From Arachnia propionica (GTDB lineage Bacteria > Actinomycetota > Actinomycetes > Propionibacteriales > Propionibacteriaceae): 64,000 nt of DNA. Made by a program: the position numbers and the translations under genes. The stretch spans positions 248,001 through 312,000 of the forward strand of contig NZ_RQZG01000001.1 in assembly GCF_003859805.1 (NCBI RefSeq), given 5' to 3'. Shown one piece after another: positions 33,075-41,784 of this stretch. The notes beneath the pieces are model-generated. The model worked only from the letters and a program-made list of their open reading frames with translations, was not told the DNA's origin and did no database searches. Position 1 is the stretch's first letter. Every line of letters begins with the position of its first letter.

Positions 33075-33138
33075 CCCCGCGCCACCTCGTCGAGTCCCGG
33101 ACTCCGAGCGGCGCACCCACCAGACCGCATCCAGGAGC
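33056..33138 (+). promoter_or_regulatory. Translational attenuator of the ABC-F gene
   Basis: GCTCCTGG (33056-33063, in the leader ORF) is the exact reverse complement of CCAGGAGC (33131-33138), which contains the AGGAG ribosome-binding site of the ABC-F gene; TGCG/CGCA extends the helix past a small internal loop. Between them is a nested hairpin: GCGCC/GGCGC (33079-33083, 33110-33114), CTCG/CGAG and GAGTC-CCG-GACTC. With the leader free, the ribosome-binding site is hidden; a ribosome paused on the leader would expose it. Confidence 0.65.
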
Positions 33139-33142
33139 CCCC

Positions 33143-34705
33143 GTGCCGTCATCCTTCGTCCTGACCCACCTCACGTTCGCCTTCGAGGCCACCGCACCGT
33201 TGCTCGACGACGTCACCCTGACCATCCCGGCCGCCCGTCTCGGGGTGGTCGGACGCAACGGCGCCGGCAAGTCCACCCTGCTGAAGCTGCTCGCCGGCGA
33301 GCTCTCCCCCACGACGGGCTCCATCCAGGCCCCGGAGCATCTCGCCCACCTGCCCCAGGATCTGTTGCAGCGAGGAGATCTCACCGTCGCGGCGCTGCTG
33401 GGCATCGAGGAGATCCTCGCCGCCCTCGGCCGGATCGAGGCCGGGAGCATCGATGTCGCCGACCACGAGACCGTCGGGGATCGCTGGGACGTCGCCTCCC
33501 GTGCCGTCGCCCTGCTCTCGGCCCGGGTTCCCAGCCTGGTCGGTGACGATGTCCTGCATCGCACGTTGGAGACCCTCTCCGGGGGCGAGATCATGCTGAC
33601 GGCCCTCGCCGGGCTGGAACTCTCCGGCGCACGCACCCTGCTGCTCGATGAGCCGACCAACAACCTCGACCGGGAGGCCCGTGCCGCCCTCCACGAGTGG
33701 GTCGACCGGTGGCGGGGTGGACTGGTCGTGGTGAGCCACGACATCGCGTTGCTGCGCCGGATGACTCACATCCTCGAGGTCGACTCGGGTGCCCTGACGC
33801 TGTGGGGTGGCAACCACGACCACTGGCAGGAGCAGTCCCGCCTGCAGGCAGCGGCAGCCGAGCAACGGGTCCGTGACGCCGAACGCAGACTACGCGCCGA
33901 ACAGCGGGAACGGATGCACGTCCAGACGGCCACCGCACGTCAGGAACGACGTGACGGCTGGCGGTTCGCCACCGTCGCGCAGGGGCCGAGACTGTCCGAC
34001 CCCGAGCTCAGGTCCAGGGCCGAAGGGCGTCGTGACCGGGCCAACCGACGTGCGGCCCAGAAGGTCCAGGCGGCCCGCGAGGAGCTGATCCGCGCCGAGG
34101 AGGCCGTCACCGGTCGAGAGTCCATCCGGGTGGATGTCCCCGAGATCCGTCGCGCCCGTGGAAGACTGCTCGCCGAGCTGGGAGAACCACCAGGGACCCT
34201 CACGGTGCGCGGCGGGGACCGCATCGCCCTGATCGGGGCCAACGGCGTCGGCAAGACGACACTGCTCCACCGGGCCCGGCTGTCGACGACCCGGGTCGGG
34301 TGGCTCGATCAACGCCTGGAACTGCCCACAGGCCGTTCAGCTCTCGAGTGCCTGAGCATGAGCAACCCCGAGGCCACCGAACGCGAAGGGCGTGCACTGC
34401 TCGCCCGGTTCCTGCTCCGCGGCGAGGTCGTGGAGCGGCCGGTGGAGACCCTGTCCGGAGGGGAACGCTTCCGGGTGTCCCTGGCCCGGGTCCTGCTGGC
34501 TGCTCCCCCACCCGAGCTGCTGCTGCTCGATGAACCGACCAACAATCTGGATCTGGACACGACGGAGGCCTTGATCGAGGCACTGGCCCAGTACCGGGGA
34601 GCGCTGGTGGTGGTCACCCACGACGACGCGCTGCTGGAACGCCTGGACCTCCACGCCGTCCACACGGTCACCGCACCGGGACAACTGCGCCCCGCTCAGA
34701 CCTGA
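33143..34705 (+). CDS. ABC-F family ATPase, probable ribosome-protection type
   Basis: 520 residues, two ABC domains and no membrane segments. Domain 1: Walker A 'VVGRNGAGKSTLLKLLAG', signature 'LSGGE', Walker B 'LLLDEPTNNLD'. Domain 2: 'LIGANGVGKTTLLHRA', 'LSGGERFRVSLARVLL', 'LLLLDEPTNNLDLDT'. The linker between them (residues about 230-330) is long, basic and helical ('RRLRAEQRERMHVQTATARQ'), the part that reaches into the ribosome in ABC-F proteins. The leader-peptide attenuator upstream favours an antibiotic-resistance role over the housekeeping EttA type; which drug is not predictable. GTG start. Confidence 0.88.
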   Translation: MPSSFVLTHLTFAFEATAPLLDDVTLTIPAARLGVVGRNGAGKSTLLKLLAGELSPTTGSIQAPEHLAHLPQDLLQRGDLTVAALLGIEEILAALGRIEAGSIDVADHETVGDRWDVASRAVALLSARVPSLVGDDVLHRTLETLSGGEIMLTALAGLELSGARTLLLDEPTNNLDREARAALHEWVDRWRGGLVVVSHDIALLRRMTHILEVDSGALTLWGGNHDHWQEQSRLQAAAAEQRVRDAERRLRAEQRERMHVQTATARQERRDGWRFATVAQGPRLSDPELRSRAEGRRDRANRRAAQKVQAAREELIRAEEAVTGRESIRVDVPEIRRARGRLLAELGEPPGTLTVRGGDRIALIGANGVGKTTLLHRARLSTTRVGWLDQRLELPTGRSALECLSMSNPEATEREGRALLARFLLRGEVVERPVETLSGGERFRVSLARVLLAAPPPELLLLDEPTNNLDLDTTEALIEALAQYRGALVVVTHDDALLERLDLHAVHTVTAPGQLRPAQT

Positions 34706-35016
34706 TTGGCCAGCACGTGGAAGGCCGGTTCCTCGTAGGGATGGGCCTCGCGCAGCGCGGCGACCACCGGTCCACGCAGGCTTCGGGGAAAGGTGAGCTC
34801 CACCCGGTTCTCCGCAACGAGCTCCAGGTTCCCGACCTCTCCGATGGCGGGGTTCGCCCCGGTGAGGGGACGGAACTGGCCAACCCCCGGAGCCACGAAG
34901 GCGCACGAGTCATACGCCCCGATCGCCCCGGCACCGACGGCGAACAGGGCCTCCAGCACCTGGTCGGTGTCGGGGATCGGCACGTAGAACACCAGCACGT
35001 CGAGTGGTTCAGCCAT
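34696..35016 (-). CDS. CutA/NIF3 C-terminal-like (YqfO-type) protein
   Basis: 106 residues resembling the PII/CutA-like insertion domain of NIF3/YqfO proteins: 'LDVLVFYVPIPDTDQVLEAL', 'AGAIGAYDSCAFVAPGVGQF', 'RPLTGANPAIGEVGNLE', ending with 'REAHPYEEPAFHVLANQ'. 'HPYEEP' is diagnostic for this family. Stand-alone copies are often annotated as hypothetical or YqfO family and may bind metal ions or small ligands. The start overlaps the cmk stop by 8 nt, so it belongs to that operon. The end overlaps the convergent ABC-F gene. Confidence 0.8.
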   Translation of the reverse strand: MAEPLDVLVFYVPIPDTDQVLEALFAVGAGAIGAYDSCAFVAPGVGQFRPLTGANPAIGEVGNLELVAENRVELTFPRSLRGPVVAALREAHPYEEPAFHVLANQV

Positions 35017-35668
35017 GTGCGCCCGCCAGGTCCAGCACCGCCTCGACCACCTCGTCGAGCGTGAGATCGGTGGAGTCGATGGTGACCACCCCGTCGGTGG
35101 CCACGGTGAAGTTCGACACCGTGGAGTCCTCGCGGTCCCGACCCATGATGGAGTCCGTGACGACCCGGTGGTCCACCTCGGCGAGTTCCGCGGCACGACG
35201 CCGGATCCGGGCCTCGGGATCGGCGGTGAGCAGCAGCCGGACCTGGGCCTCAGGGGCCACGACGGTGGTGATGTCGCGCCCCTCCACCACGATCCGTCGG
35301 TTGTGGGCCGCGATGATCTCACGCATCCGTGCGATGAGGTGACGGCGCACCTCGGGGATCCGGGCGACGGCGGAGACCGACGCCGAGATCTCCGGCTCGC
35401 GGATCTCGTCGGTCACGTCGCGCCCAGCGATCGTGACCCTCGGCCGGTCCGGGTCCGTGGCGATCCGGAGATCACTGCTCAGGGCGATCCCTGTGATGGC
35501 CTCGGTGTCGTCGTGGTCTGCTCCCAGACGTCGCACCTCGCAGGCGACGGCGCGGTACATCGCGCCGGTGTCGAGATGGGCCAGGTTCAGCCGCCTGGCC
35601 ACCTCCTTCGCCGTGGAGGACTTGCCGACCCCGCTCGGGCCGTCCATCGCGATGACGAGATCACCCAT
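35009..35668 (-). CDS. cmk: Cytidylate kinase
   Basis: 219 residues, P-loop nucleoside monophosphate kinase that phosphorylates CMP and dCMP. Motifs: 'VIAMDGPSGVGKSSTAKEVA', 'LAHLDTGAMYRAV', 'VEGRDITTVVAPEAQVRLLL' (lid region), 'RDREDSTVSNFTVATDG'. Coupled to tyrA by a 1-nt overlap. In actinobacteria cmk is usually followed by der; here that link is interrupted. Confidence 0.95.
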   Translation of the reverse strand: MGDLVIAMDGPSGVGKSSTAKEVARRLNLAHLDTGAMYRAVACEVRRLGADHDDTEAITGIALSSDLRIATDPDRPRVTIAGRDVTDEIREPEISASVSAVARIPEVRRHLIARMREIIAAHNRRIVVEGRDITTVVAPEAQVRLLLTADPEARIRRRAAELAEVDHRVVTDSIMGRDREDSTVSNFTVATDGVVTIDSTDLTLDEVVEAVLDLAGAHG

Positions 35669-36729
35669 CAGATCCCCTTCCGATCCAGCCAGGCACGCCA
35701 GCCCCGTTCCTCCAGGTCCTCCCGGAACTGTTGGGCCCGGGGACGTTCCACCGAGATCGACAGGTAGCCGACCTCCCGCACCGCGTCATGGGTCAACTCG
35801 AAGTCCTCGACGTTGAAACCGAAGTCACCGACATCGTTGAACAGGCGGGTCAGCGCACGTGGTTCATCAGGGATCTCGACGGTGACCACGGCCAGGTCCA
35901 GGGGCTCCTGACCGTGCTTGCCCCGCAGGGCCTGCGCCCCGTGCTGACCGAGCCTGAGGAATGCCTCCAACGGCTCCGCCTGGTCCAGCACCCCGATCAG
36001 GTACTGGAGGTCCGCGGCCACCTCCTGCAGTTCCTTGCGGATGGCGGTGGCATTGGTGGTGATGATCTGCCGCCACAGGGCAGGGTCGGAGCCCGCGATC
36101 CGGGTCACGTCCCGGATCCCCTGCCCGGCCAGGCGGAGGTTCTCCCCGGGTACTCCTCGCAGATGGGAGGCGGTGAGGATGCTCATCAGATGCGGCACGT
36201 GACTGACCTGGGCCACCGCCTCGTCGTGCAGCTCCGGGGACAGCTCGATCACCCGGGCGCCGACGGAGCACGCCAGCTCCCTGACGGCCGCCACGGCCTG
36301 CGGGGTGTTCCCGGCCTGGGCGGTGATCGCCCAGGTGCGGTCCTCGAACAACCGGGCCGTGGCCGTCAACGGCCCGGTGAACTGCGAACCGGCCATCGGG
36401 TGGCTCGGGACGTAGCGTTCGGCGTGTTCGCAGGTCAGACCCACCGCCTCGATGATCGAGCTCTTGACCGAGCCCACATCGGTGACCACGGCCTCCGGGA
36501 AGCGGATCAGGCTGTGCCGCACCACCTCGGCGACACTGGCCGGAGGCGTGGCGACCACAACCACCTCGATGCCGTCCTCACCGGCGTAGACCTCGCCACC
36601 GCCGAGACCGGCGGCCACGCGGGCGTGGGAGGGGTTGAGGTCCTCCAGGAAGACCTCGTGCCCGGCCCCGACCAGGGCCAGGCCGAGTGAGGAACCGACC
36701 AGCCCCGTCCCGATGACCAGCACCCGCAT
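35668..36729 (-). CDS. tyrA: Prephenate dehydrogenase with ACT domain
   Basis: 353 residues. NAD-binding 'VLVIGTGLVGSSLGLALVGA', the catalytic His in 'YVPSHPMAGSQFTGPL', and 'RLAGQGIRDVTRIAGSDP' are the prephenate dehydrogenase signature; it makes 4-hydroxyphenylpyruvate on the way to tyrosine. C-terminal residues about 280-345 form an ACT regulatory domain ('VTVEIPDEPRALTRLFND'), probably for tyrosine feedback. It sits between trmI and cmk with overlapping ends. Confidence 0.94.
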   Translation of the reverse strand: MRVLVIGTGLVGSSLGLALVGAGHEVFLEDLNPSHARVAAGLGGGEVYAGEDGIEVVVVATPPASVAEVVRHSLIRFPEAVVTDVGSVKSSIIEAVGLTCEHAERYVPSHPMAGSQFTGPLTATARLFEDRTWAITAQAGNTPQAVAAVRELACSVGARVIELSPELHDEAVAQVSHVPHLMSILTASHLRGVPGENLRLAGQGIRDVTRIAGSDPALWRQIITTNATAIRKELQEVAADLQYLIGVLDQAEPLEAFLRLGQHGAQALRGKHGQEPLDLAVVTVEIPDEPRALTRLFNDVGDFGFNVEDFELTHDAVREVGYLSISVERPRAQQFREDLEERGWRAWLDRKGI

Positions 36730-37628
36730 CAGGACGACTCCGGCATGTTGAGCGGGCGGGGTCCGTGGTAGTCCGGACCGTAGGCACCGGGAGCGGGACG
36801 ACGTCTGCGGATCGGGGCGGTGACCCCGGGGGCCAGACGTCGTGAGAAGACCAGGAAACCGGTGTGCGCGGAGGTGCCGTGACCGGGACGGATCGCCAAG
36901 CCCTCGGCGTGCCAGTCACGCACCATGGTCTCGGTGGCCGTGGGTTCGGTGAACCCGCCATGGGCACGGAAGGTGTCCATCACCCGTCCCAGCTGGGTGG
37001 AGGTCGCGACGTAGCAGCAGATCACCCCGCCGGGGATGAGTCGTTCCCCGACCGCGTCGATGCACTCCCACGGGGCCAGCATGTCGAGGATCGCCCGGTC
37101 GATGGGTTCGTCGGCGATCACCTCGACGAGATCGCCGACGGTGATCTCCCACGCCGGATGCGTGCCGCCGATGAAGTTCTCGACGTTGGTGCGGGCGACA
37201 TCGGCGAACTGCTGCCGTCGCTCGTAGCTGTGGAGCCGACCCTCGGGCCCGATGGCACGCAGCAGGGCCAGGGTGAGGGCCCCGGACCCGACCCCTGCCT
37301 CCAGCACCCGGGCACCCGGGAAGATGTCGGTCCACATGAGGATCTGGGCCGCATCCTTGGGGTAGATCACGGCTGCGTCCCGCGGCATCGAGACCATGTA
37401 CTCGTTGAGGATCGGCCGCAGCACCAGGTACTCCACCCCACCGACGGAGCGCACGGTGACCCCCTCGGGGCCACCGATCAGGTCGTCGTGGCTGACCGCC
37501 CCCTTCGTGGTGTGCCACACCGCTCCCGGTGTCAGGACGATGGACCTGCGACGCCCCTTCGGGTCGGTGAGGGTGACCCTCTCCCCCGCCTCGAGGTTGC
37601 CACCCCGAACTCCTGACAGGTTCACCAC
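36729..37628 (-). CDS. trmI: tRNA (adenine-58-N1)-methyltransferase TrmI
   Basis: 299 residues. N-terminal small domain ('GERVTLTDPKGRRRSIVLTP', 'WHTTKGAVSHDDLIGGPEG'), then a Rossmann methyltransferase domain with 'VLEAGVGSGALTLALLRAIG' and 'DRAILDMLAPWECIDAVGE' (catalytic Asp). In actinobacteria TrmI methylates A58 of tRNA and often lies upstream of the proteasome ATPase; here its neighbour is a HAD phosphatase. Tandem GTG codons mark the start. The C-terminus has a Pro/Arg-rich tail. Confidence 0.93.
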   Translation of the reverse strand: MVNLSGVRGGNLEAGERVTLTDPKGRRRSIVLTPGAVWHTTKGAVSHDDLIGGPEGVTVRSVGGVEYLVLRPILNEYMVSMPRDAAVIYPKDAAQILMWTDIFPGARVLEAGVGSGALTLALLRAIGPEGRLHSYERRQQFADVARTNVENFIGGTHPAWEITVGDLVEVIADEPIDRAILDMLAPWECIDAVGERLIPGGVICCYVATSTQLGRVMDTFRAHGGFTEPTATETMVRDWHAEGLAIRPGHGTSAHTGFLVFSRRLAPGVTAPIRRRRPAPGAYGPDYHGPRPLNMPESS

Positions 37629-38290
37629 TGGCTCCTCCAGATCTCGCTGAGCTCATCCCATCCCAGTCCGACCAGTCCCTCGGGACGGATCACCCGGCGC
37701 GGTGCCGGCTCCACCGGGATCAGGGTCGGCACCGCCAGCACCGCGGCACCGGCGGCGAGGCCGGCTGCAGTGCCGGGGACGGAGTCCTCCAGGATCAGCA
37801 CCTCGTGCGGCGCCACCCCGAGCCGCTCCATGGCCAGCAGGTAGCCTTCCGGGTCCGGTTTGGTGCGGCTGACGTCGTCGCCGTCGATGATGAACTCGAA
37901 TTCCGGCAGCGCCTGCGCCACCACCGTCATGATCCGTTTGACACTCGCGGTGACCATGGCGCATCGCACCCCGTGTGTCACCAGGTCGGCCAACAGCTCA
38001 CGAGCCCCTGGCAGCCAGGGGATCTCCCCGGCGGCGAAACGGTCACAGATGCGCTGGTGCAGTTCCTCGTGGACCTCCGCCGTGCTCATCGCACCGCCGA
38101 GCGCCTCCGACATCAGACGTGAGGTGCGGATCGCCGGCTGACCACAGTGGTCGAGGTACCACTGCTCCGGCATGGTCACGCCGTGACGCGCCATGATGTC
38201 CTGCTCGTGCTCGGTCCACATGGGTTCGGAGTCCACGAGGGTACCGTCGAAGTCCCACAGGACCGCCTTGGGTCGGGCCAGCTCGGTCAT
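37622..38290 (-). CDS. HAD-superfamily hydrolase (phosphoglycolate phosphatase-like)
   Basis: 222 residues. Motif I 'LWDFDGTLVDSEPMW' at residues 11-25, motif II Thr/Ser in 'RCAMVTASVKRIM', motif III Lys 'SRTKPDPEGYLLAM', motif IV 'LILEDSVPGTAAGLAAGAAV'. A cap domain lies after motif I, so it is a subclass I HAD acting on a small phosphorylated metabolite; the substrate is unknown. It lies 6 nt downstream of metH and overlaps trmI by 7 nt. Confidence 0.9.
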   Translation of the reverse strand: MTELARPKAVLWDFDGTLVDSEPMWTEHEQDIMARHGVTMPEQWYLDHCGQPAIRTSRLMSEALGGAMSTAEVHEELHQRICDRFAAGEIPWLPGARELLADLVTHGVRCAMVTASVKRIMTVVAQALPEFEFIIDGDDVSRTKPDPEGYLLAMERLGVAPHEVLILEDSVPGTAAGLAAGAAVLAVPTLIPVEPAPRRVIRPEGLVGLGWDELSEIWRSQW

Positions 38291-38296
38291 GTCTCC

Positions 38297-41200
38297 TCAG
38301 TTCGCGTTGAAGTACTTGGCCTGCGGGTGGTGCACCACCATCGCATCGGTGGACTGCTCGGGGTGCAGCTGCAACTCCTCGGATAGGTCCACACCGATGC
38401 GGGACGGCTCCAGCAGTCGGACCAGGGTGATCCGGTCCTCCATGTTCGGGCAGGCGGGATAGCCGAACGAGTACCGCGACCCCCGGTAGGCCTGGTCCCG
38501 GATCGCCTCGTCGATGCTTGCGTCCCAGGAGGCGAGACCGAGCTCCGTGCGGATCCGATGGTGCCAGTGCTCGGCCAGGGCCTCGGTCAACTGCACCGAC
38601 AGACCGTGCAGCTCCAGGTACTCCCGGTAGTGGTTGCCCTCGAAGAGTCGCTGGGTTCCCCGGACCACCTCGGAGCCCATCGTCACCAACTGGAGGGCGT
38701 AGGTGTCCGGACCCAGTTCGGCGGCCTCCTCCGCATTGCGGAAGAAATCGGCCAGGCAGAGCCGTTTGCCCCGTCGCTGCCGGGGGAACTCGAAACGCTC
38801 GATCTGCCGCCCAGGATCCTCCGGGTGTCCCAGGATCAGGGTGTTGCCCTCCGAGTGGGCCGGGAAGTAGCCGTAGACGACGGAGAAGTTCGCCAGGTGT
38901 TCGGTGGCGATCCGGTCCAGCCACATCCGGAGTCGTGGCCTGCCCTCGGTCTCAACCAGCTCCTCGTAGCTCGGCCCGTCCTTGACCGGCTTGAGCCCCC
39001 ACTGTCCCATGAAGGTGGCACGGTGATCGAGCCACTGCGCCACATCGGCGATGGGGATGCCCCGGACCACCCGGGTTCCCCAGAACGGTGGTTCCGGAAC
39101 ATCGACGCCACGTTCCACCGCCTCGGAGGTCCGGGTGTCGATCTCGTCGGGCTCAGCGATCTCCACCTTGGTGAAACGCCGCTTCCGTGGTTCGGGCAGT
39201 GCTGCCCCGGGGATGCCCTGTTTGACGGCCATGACGGCATCCATGAGAGCCAGTCCCTCGAAGGCATCCTTGGCGTATCGCACCTCACCGTTGAACATGT
39301 CGTTGAGGTCGTGCTCGACGAAGGCCCGTGTGAGAGCGGCCCCACCGAGGAGCACCGGGTACTTCTCGGCGAGTCCGAGCCGGTTCAACTCCGCCAGGTT
39401 GTCCTTCATGACGAGGGTCGACTTCACGAGCAGGCCGGACATCCCGATGGCGTCCGCCCCGTGTTCCTCCGCGGCATCGACGATCGCCTGGATCGGCTGC
39501 TTGATGCCGATGTTGATGACCGTGTAGCCGTTGTTGGAGACGATGATGTCGACGAGGTTCTTCCCGATGTCATGGACGTCACCTCGCACCGTCGCGAGCA
39601 CGAGGGTGCCCTTGCCGGAACCGCCCTCCACCTTCTCCATGTGGGGTTCCAGGTGGATGACGGCTGCCTTCATCACCTCGGCGGACTGGAGCACGAAGGG
39701 CAGCTGCATCGCTCCGGAACCGAAGAGCTCGCCCACGACCTTCATCCCACCGAGCAGGTCCTCGTTGATGATCTCCAACGCCGACTTCTCGAGCAGGGCC
39801 TCGTCCAGGTCGGCCTCGAGGCCCTTGGCCTCACCGTCGATGACGCGCCGCCCGAGACGCTCCGACAGCGGCAGTGCGGCCAGCTCGGCAGCACGGGAGG
39901 CACGCACCGACGAGGCCGTGACCCCCTCGAAGAGCTCGAGGAACCGGGTGAGCGGATCGTAGTCCTCGCGACGGCGATCCCACACCAGGTCCAGGGCCAC
40001 CTCCCGCTGCTCCTCGGGGATCCGCTCCATCGGCAGGATCTTCGCGGAGTGGACGATGGCCGAGTCCAGACCGGCAGCGACGCATTCGTGGAGGAACACG
40101 GAGTTCAGCACCATGCGGGCAGCCGGGTTGAGACCGAAGGAGATGTTGGAGACCCCCAACGTGGTCCGGACCCCGGGGTGGCGACGCTTCAGCTCCCGGA
40201 TCGCCTCGATGGTCTCGATGCCGTCGCGACGGGTCTCCTCCTGACCGGTCGCGATGGGGAAGGTCAGGCAGTCCACCAGGATGTCACCGACATCCATCCC
40301 CCAGACCTGCGTCAGGTCCTCGATCAGCCGGGAGGCGACCCGCACCTTCCAGTCCGCGGTGCGGGCCTGCCCCTCCTCGTCGATGGTCAGGGCGACCACG
40401 GCCGCGCCGTGTTCCGCGACCAGGGGCATGATCCTGGCGAAACGGGACCCGGGTCCGTCCCCGTCCTCGTAGTTGACGGAGTTGATGATGCAACGCCCCG
40501 GCAGTCTCTCCAGCCCGGCCTCGAGCACCTGGTGCTCGGTGGAGTCGATCACCACCGGCAGGGTCACGGCGGTGGCGAGCCGGCCGGCGATCTGGTGCAT
40601 GTCCGAGGCACCGTCACGTCCGACGTAGTCGACGCACAGGTCGAGCACGTGGGCACCGTCACGGGCCTGGGCCTTCGCGATCTCCACGCACTCGTCCCAG
40701 CGTTCCTGGAGCATGGCCTCCCGGAACGCCTTGGAGCCGTTCGCGTTGGTCCGTTCCCCGATGTTGAGGAAGGCGAGGTCCTGATGGAACGGCACCTCGA
40801 CGTACAGGGACGAACAGGTTCGCTCCCCGGTCACGTCGCGACCGCGGACCTCACGGCCACTGAACCTCTCGGCGAGCAGCTGGATGTGCTCCGGGGTGGT
40901 GCCACAACATCCACCGATGACGCTGAGGCCGTACTCGTCGACGAAGGAGTCGACGGCCTCGGCCATGGACTCGGGTCCCAGAGGATAGACCGCTCCGTCC
41001 GGGGTCAGCTCGGGCAGGCCGGCATTGGGCATGACACCGATCCCGCACGCGGCATTGCGGGACAGGTACCGCAGGTGCTCACTCATCTCCACGGGACCGG
41101 TGGCACAGTTGAGACCGATCACATCCACCTCGAGCGCCTCCAGCGCCGATCGTGCCGCACCGATCTCGGAACCGAGCAGCATCGACCCGGTGGTCTCCAC

Positions 41201-41770
41201 GGTCACGTTGACGAGGATCGGCAGATCCACCCCGGCCTTGGTGCGTGCTCGCTTCGCACCGATGACGGCCGCCCTGGCCTGGAGCAGGTCCTGACAGGTC
41301 TCGACCTGCACCGCGTCGATCCCGCCACGGATCATGGCCATGACCTGACGCTCGTAACAGTCCCGCAGCTCGGCGAAGCCGATGTGTCCGAGACTGGGCA
41401 ACTTCGTTCCGGGGCCCATCGAGCCGAGCACGAAACGGGGCTTGTCGGTGAACCCGTCGGCCACCTGGCGAGCGATCCGGGCCCCGGCCTCCGCGAGCTC
41501 CTCCAGCCGATCCACGATGTCGTACTCGGCCAGGGCCGCCAGGTTGGTGCCGAAGGTGTTGGTCTCCACACAGTCCGATCCCGCCGCGAAGTAGGCACGG
41601 TGGACGGCGGCGACGACATCGGGGCGGGTGAGGTTCAGCACCTCGTTGCAGCCCTCCAGGCCCTGGAAGTCCCGTTCGAGGTCGAGATCCCCCTGGGCCT
41701 GCAGCATCGTGCCCATGGCACCATCCGCCACGAGGACACGGGATGTCAGCAGATCACGCAGAGTCGTCAC
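38297..41770 (-). CDS. metH: Cobalamin-dependent methionine synthase
   Basis: 1157 residues, full-length modular MetH. Order: homocysteine-binding barrel (residues 1 to about 310, zinc cysteines in 'GLNCATG' and 'GGCCGTTPEH'), folate barrel (about 330-600, 'FLNIGERTNANGSKAFREAM'), B12-binding cap and Rossmann domain (about 640-880, cobalamin ligand His in 'VRGDVHDIGKNLVDIIVSNN'), and the SAM-dependent reactivation domain (about 900-1157). It converts homocysteine and methyl-tetrahydrofolate to methionine, following the MetX/MetY steps encoded here. GTG start; TAGGAT overlaps the nudC stop 8 nt upstream. There is no room for a cobalamin riboswitch. Confidence 0.97.
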   Translation of the reverse strand: MTTLRDLLTSRVLVADGAMGTMLQAQGDLDLERDFQGLEGCNEVLNLTRPDVVAAVHRAYFAAGSDCVETNTFGTNLAALAEYDIVDRLEELAEAGARIARQVADGFTDKPRFVLGSMGPGTKLPSLGHIGFAELRDCYERQVMAMIRGGIDAVQVETCQDLLQARAAVIGAKRARTKAGVDLPILVNVTVETTGSMLLGSEIGAARSALEALEVDVIGLNCATGPVEMSEHLRYLSRNAACGIGVMPNAGLPELTPDGAVYPLGPESMAEAVDSFVDEYGLSVIGGCCGTTPEHIQLLAERFSGREVRGRDVTGERTCSSLYVEVPFHQDLAFLNIGERTNANGSKAFREAMLQERWDECVEIAKAQARDGAHVLDLCVDYVGRDGASDMHQIAGRLATAVTLPVVIDSTEHQVLEAGLERLPGRCIINSVNYEDGDGPGSRFARIMPLVAEHGAAVVALTIDEEGQARTADWKVRVASRLIEDLTQVWGMDVGDILVDCLTFPIATGQEETRRDGIETIEAIRELKRRHPGVRTTLGVSNISFGLNPAARMVLNSVFLHECVAAGLDSAIVHSAKILPMERIPEEQREVALDLVWDRRREDYDPLTRFLELFEGVTASSVRASRAAELAALPLSERLGRRVIDGEAKGLEADLDEALLEKSALEIINEDLLGGMKVVGELFGSGAMQLPFVLQSAEVMKAAVIHLEPHMEKVEGGSGKGTLVLATVRGDVHDIGKNLVDIIVSNNGYTVINIGIKQPIQAIVDAAEEHGADAIGMSGLLVKSTLVMKDNLAELNRLGLAEKYPVLLGGAALTRAFVEHDLNDMFNGEVRYAKDAFEGLALMDAVMAVKQGIPGAALPEPRKRRFTKVEIAEPDEIDTRTSEAVERGVDVPEPPFWGTRVVRGIPIADVAQWLDHRATFMGQWGLKPVKDGPSYEELVETEGRPRLRMWLDRIATEHLANFSVVYGYFPAHSEGNTLILGHPEDPGRQIERFEFPRQRRGKRLCLADFFRNAEEAAELGPDTYALQLVTMGSEVVRGTQRLFEGNHYREYLELHGLSVQLTEALAEHWHHRIRTELGLASWDASIDEAIRDQAYRGSRYSFGYPACPNMEDRITLVRLLEPSRIGVDLSEELQLHPEQSTDAMVVHHPQAKYFNAN

Positions 41771-41778
41771 GGCGGGTC

Positions 41779-41784
41779 ATCCTA
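41779..41784 (-). promoter_or_regulatory. -10 box TAGGAT for metH, overlapping the nudC stop
   Basis: The TAG stop of nudC is the first half of a TAGGAT hexamer ending 8 nt before the metH GTG, so metH may have its own leaderless-type transcript inside the nudC-metH junction. Confidence 0.4.

Noticed and set aside
33092-33104. Intrinsic terminator GAGTC-CCG-GACTC upstream of the ABC-F gene
   Set aside because: No T-run follows the hairpin; it fits better as the inner part of the translational attenuator.
41771-41781. Cobalamin riboswitch upstream of metH
   Set aside because: Only 11 bp separate nudC and metH; there is no room for an aptamer.
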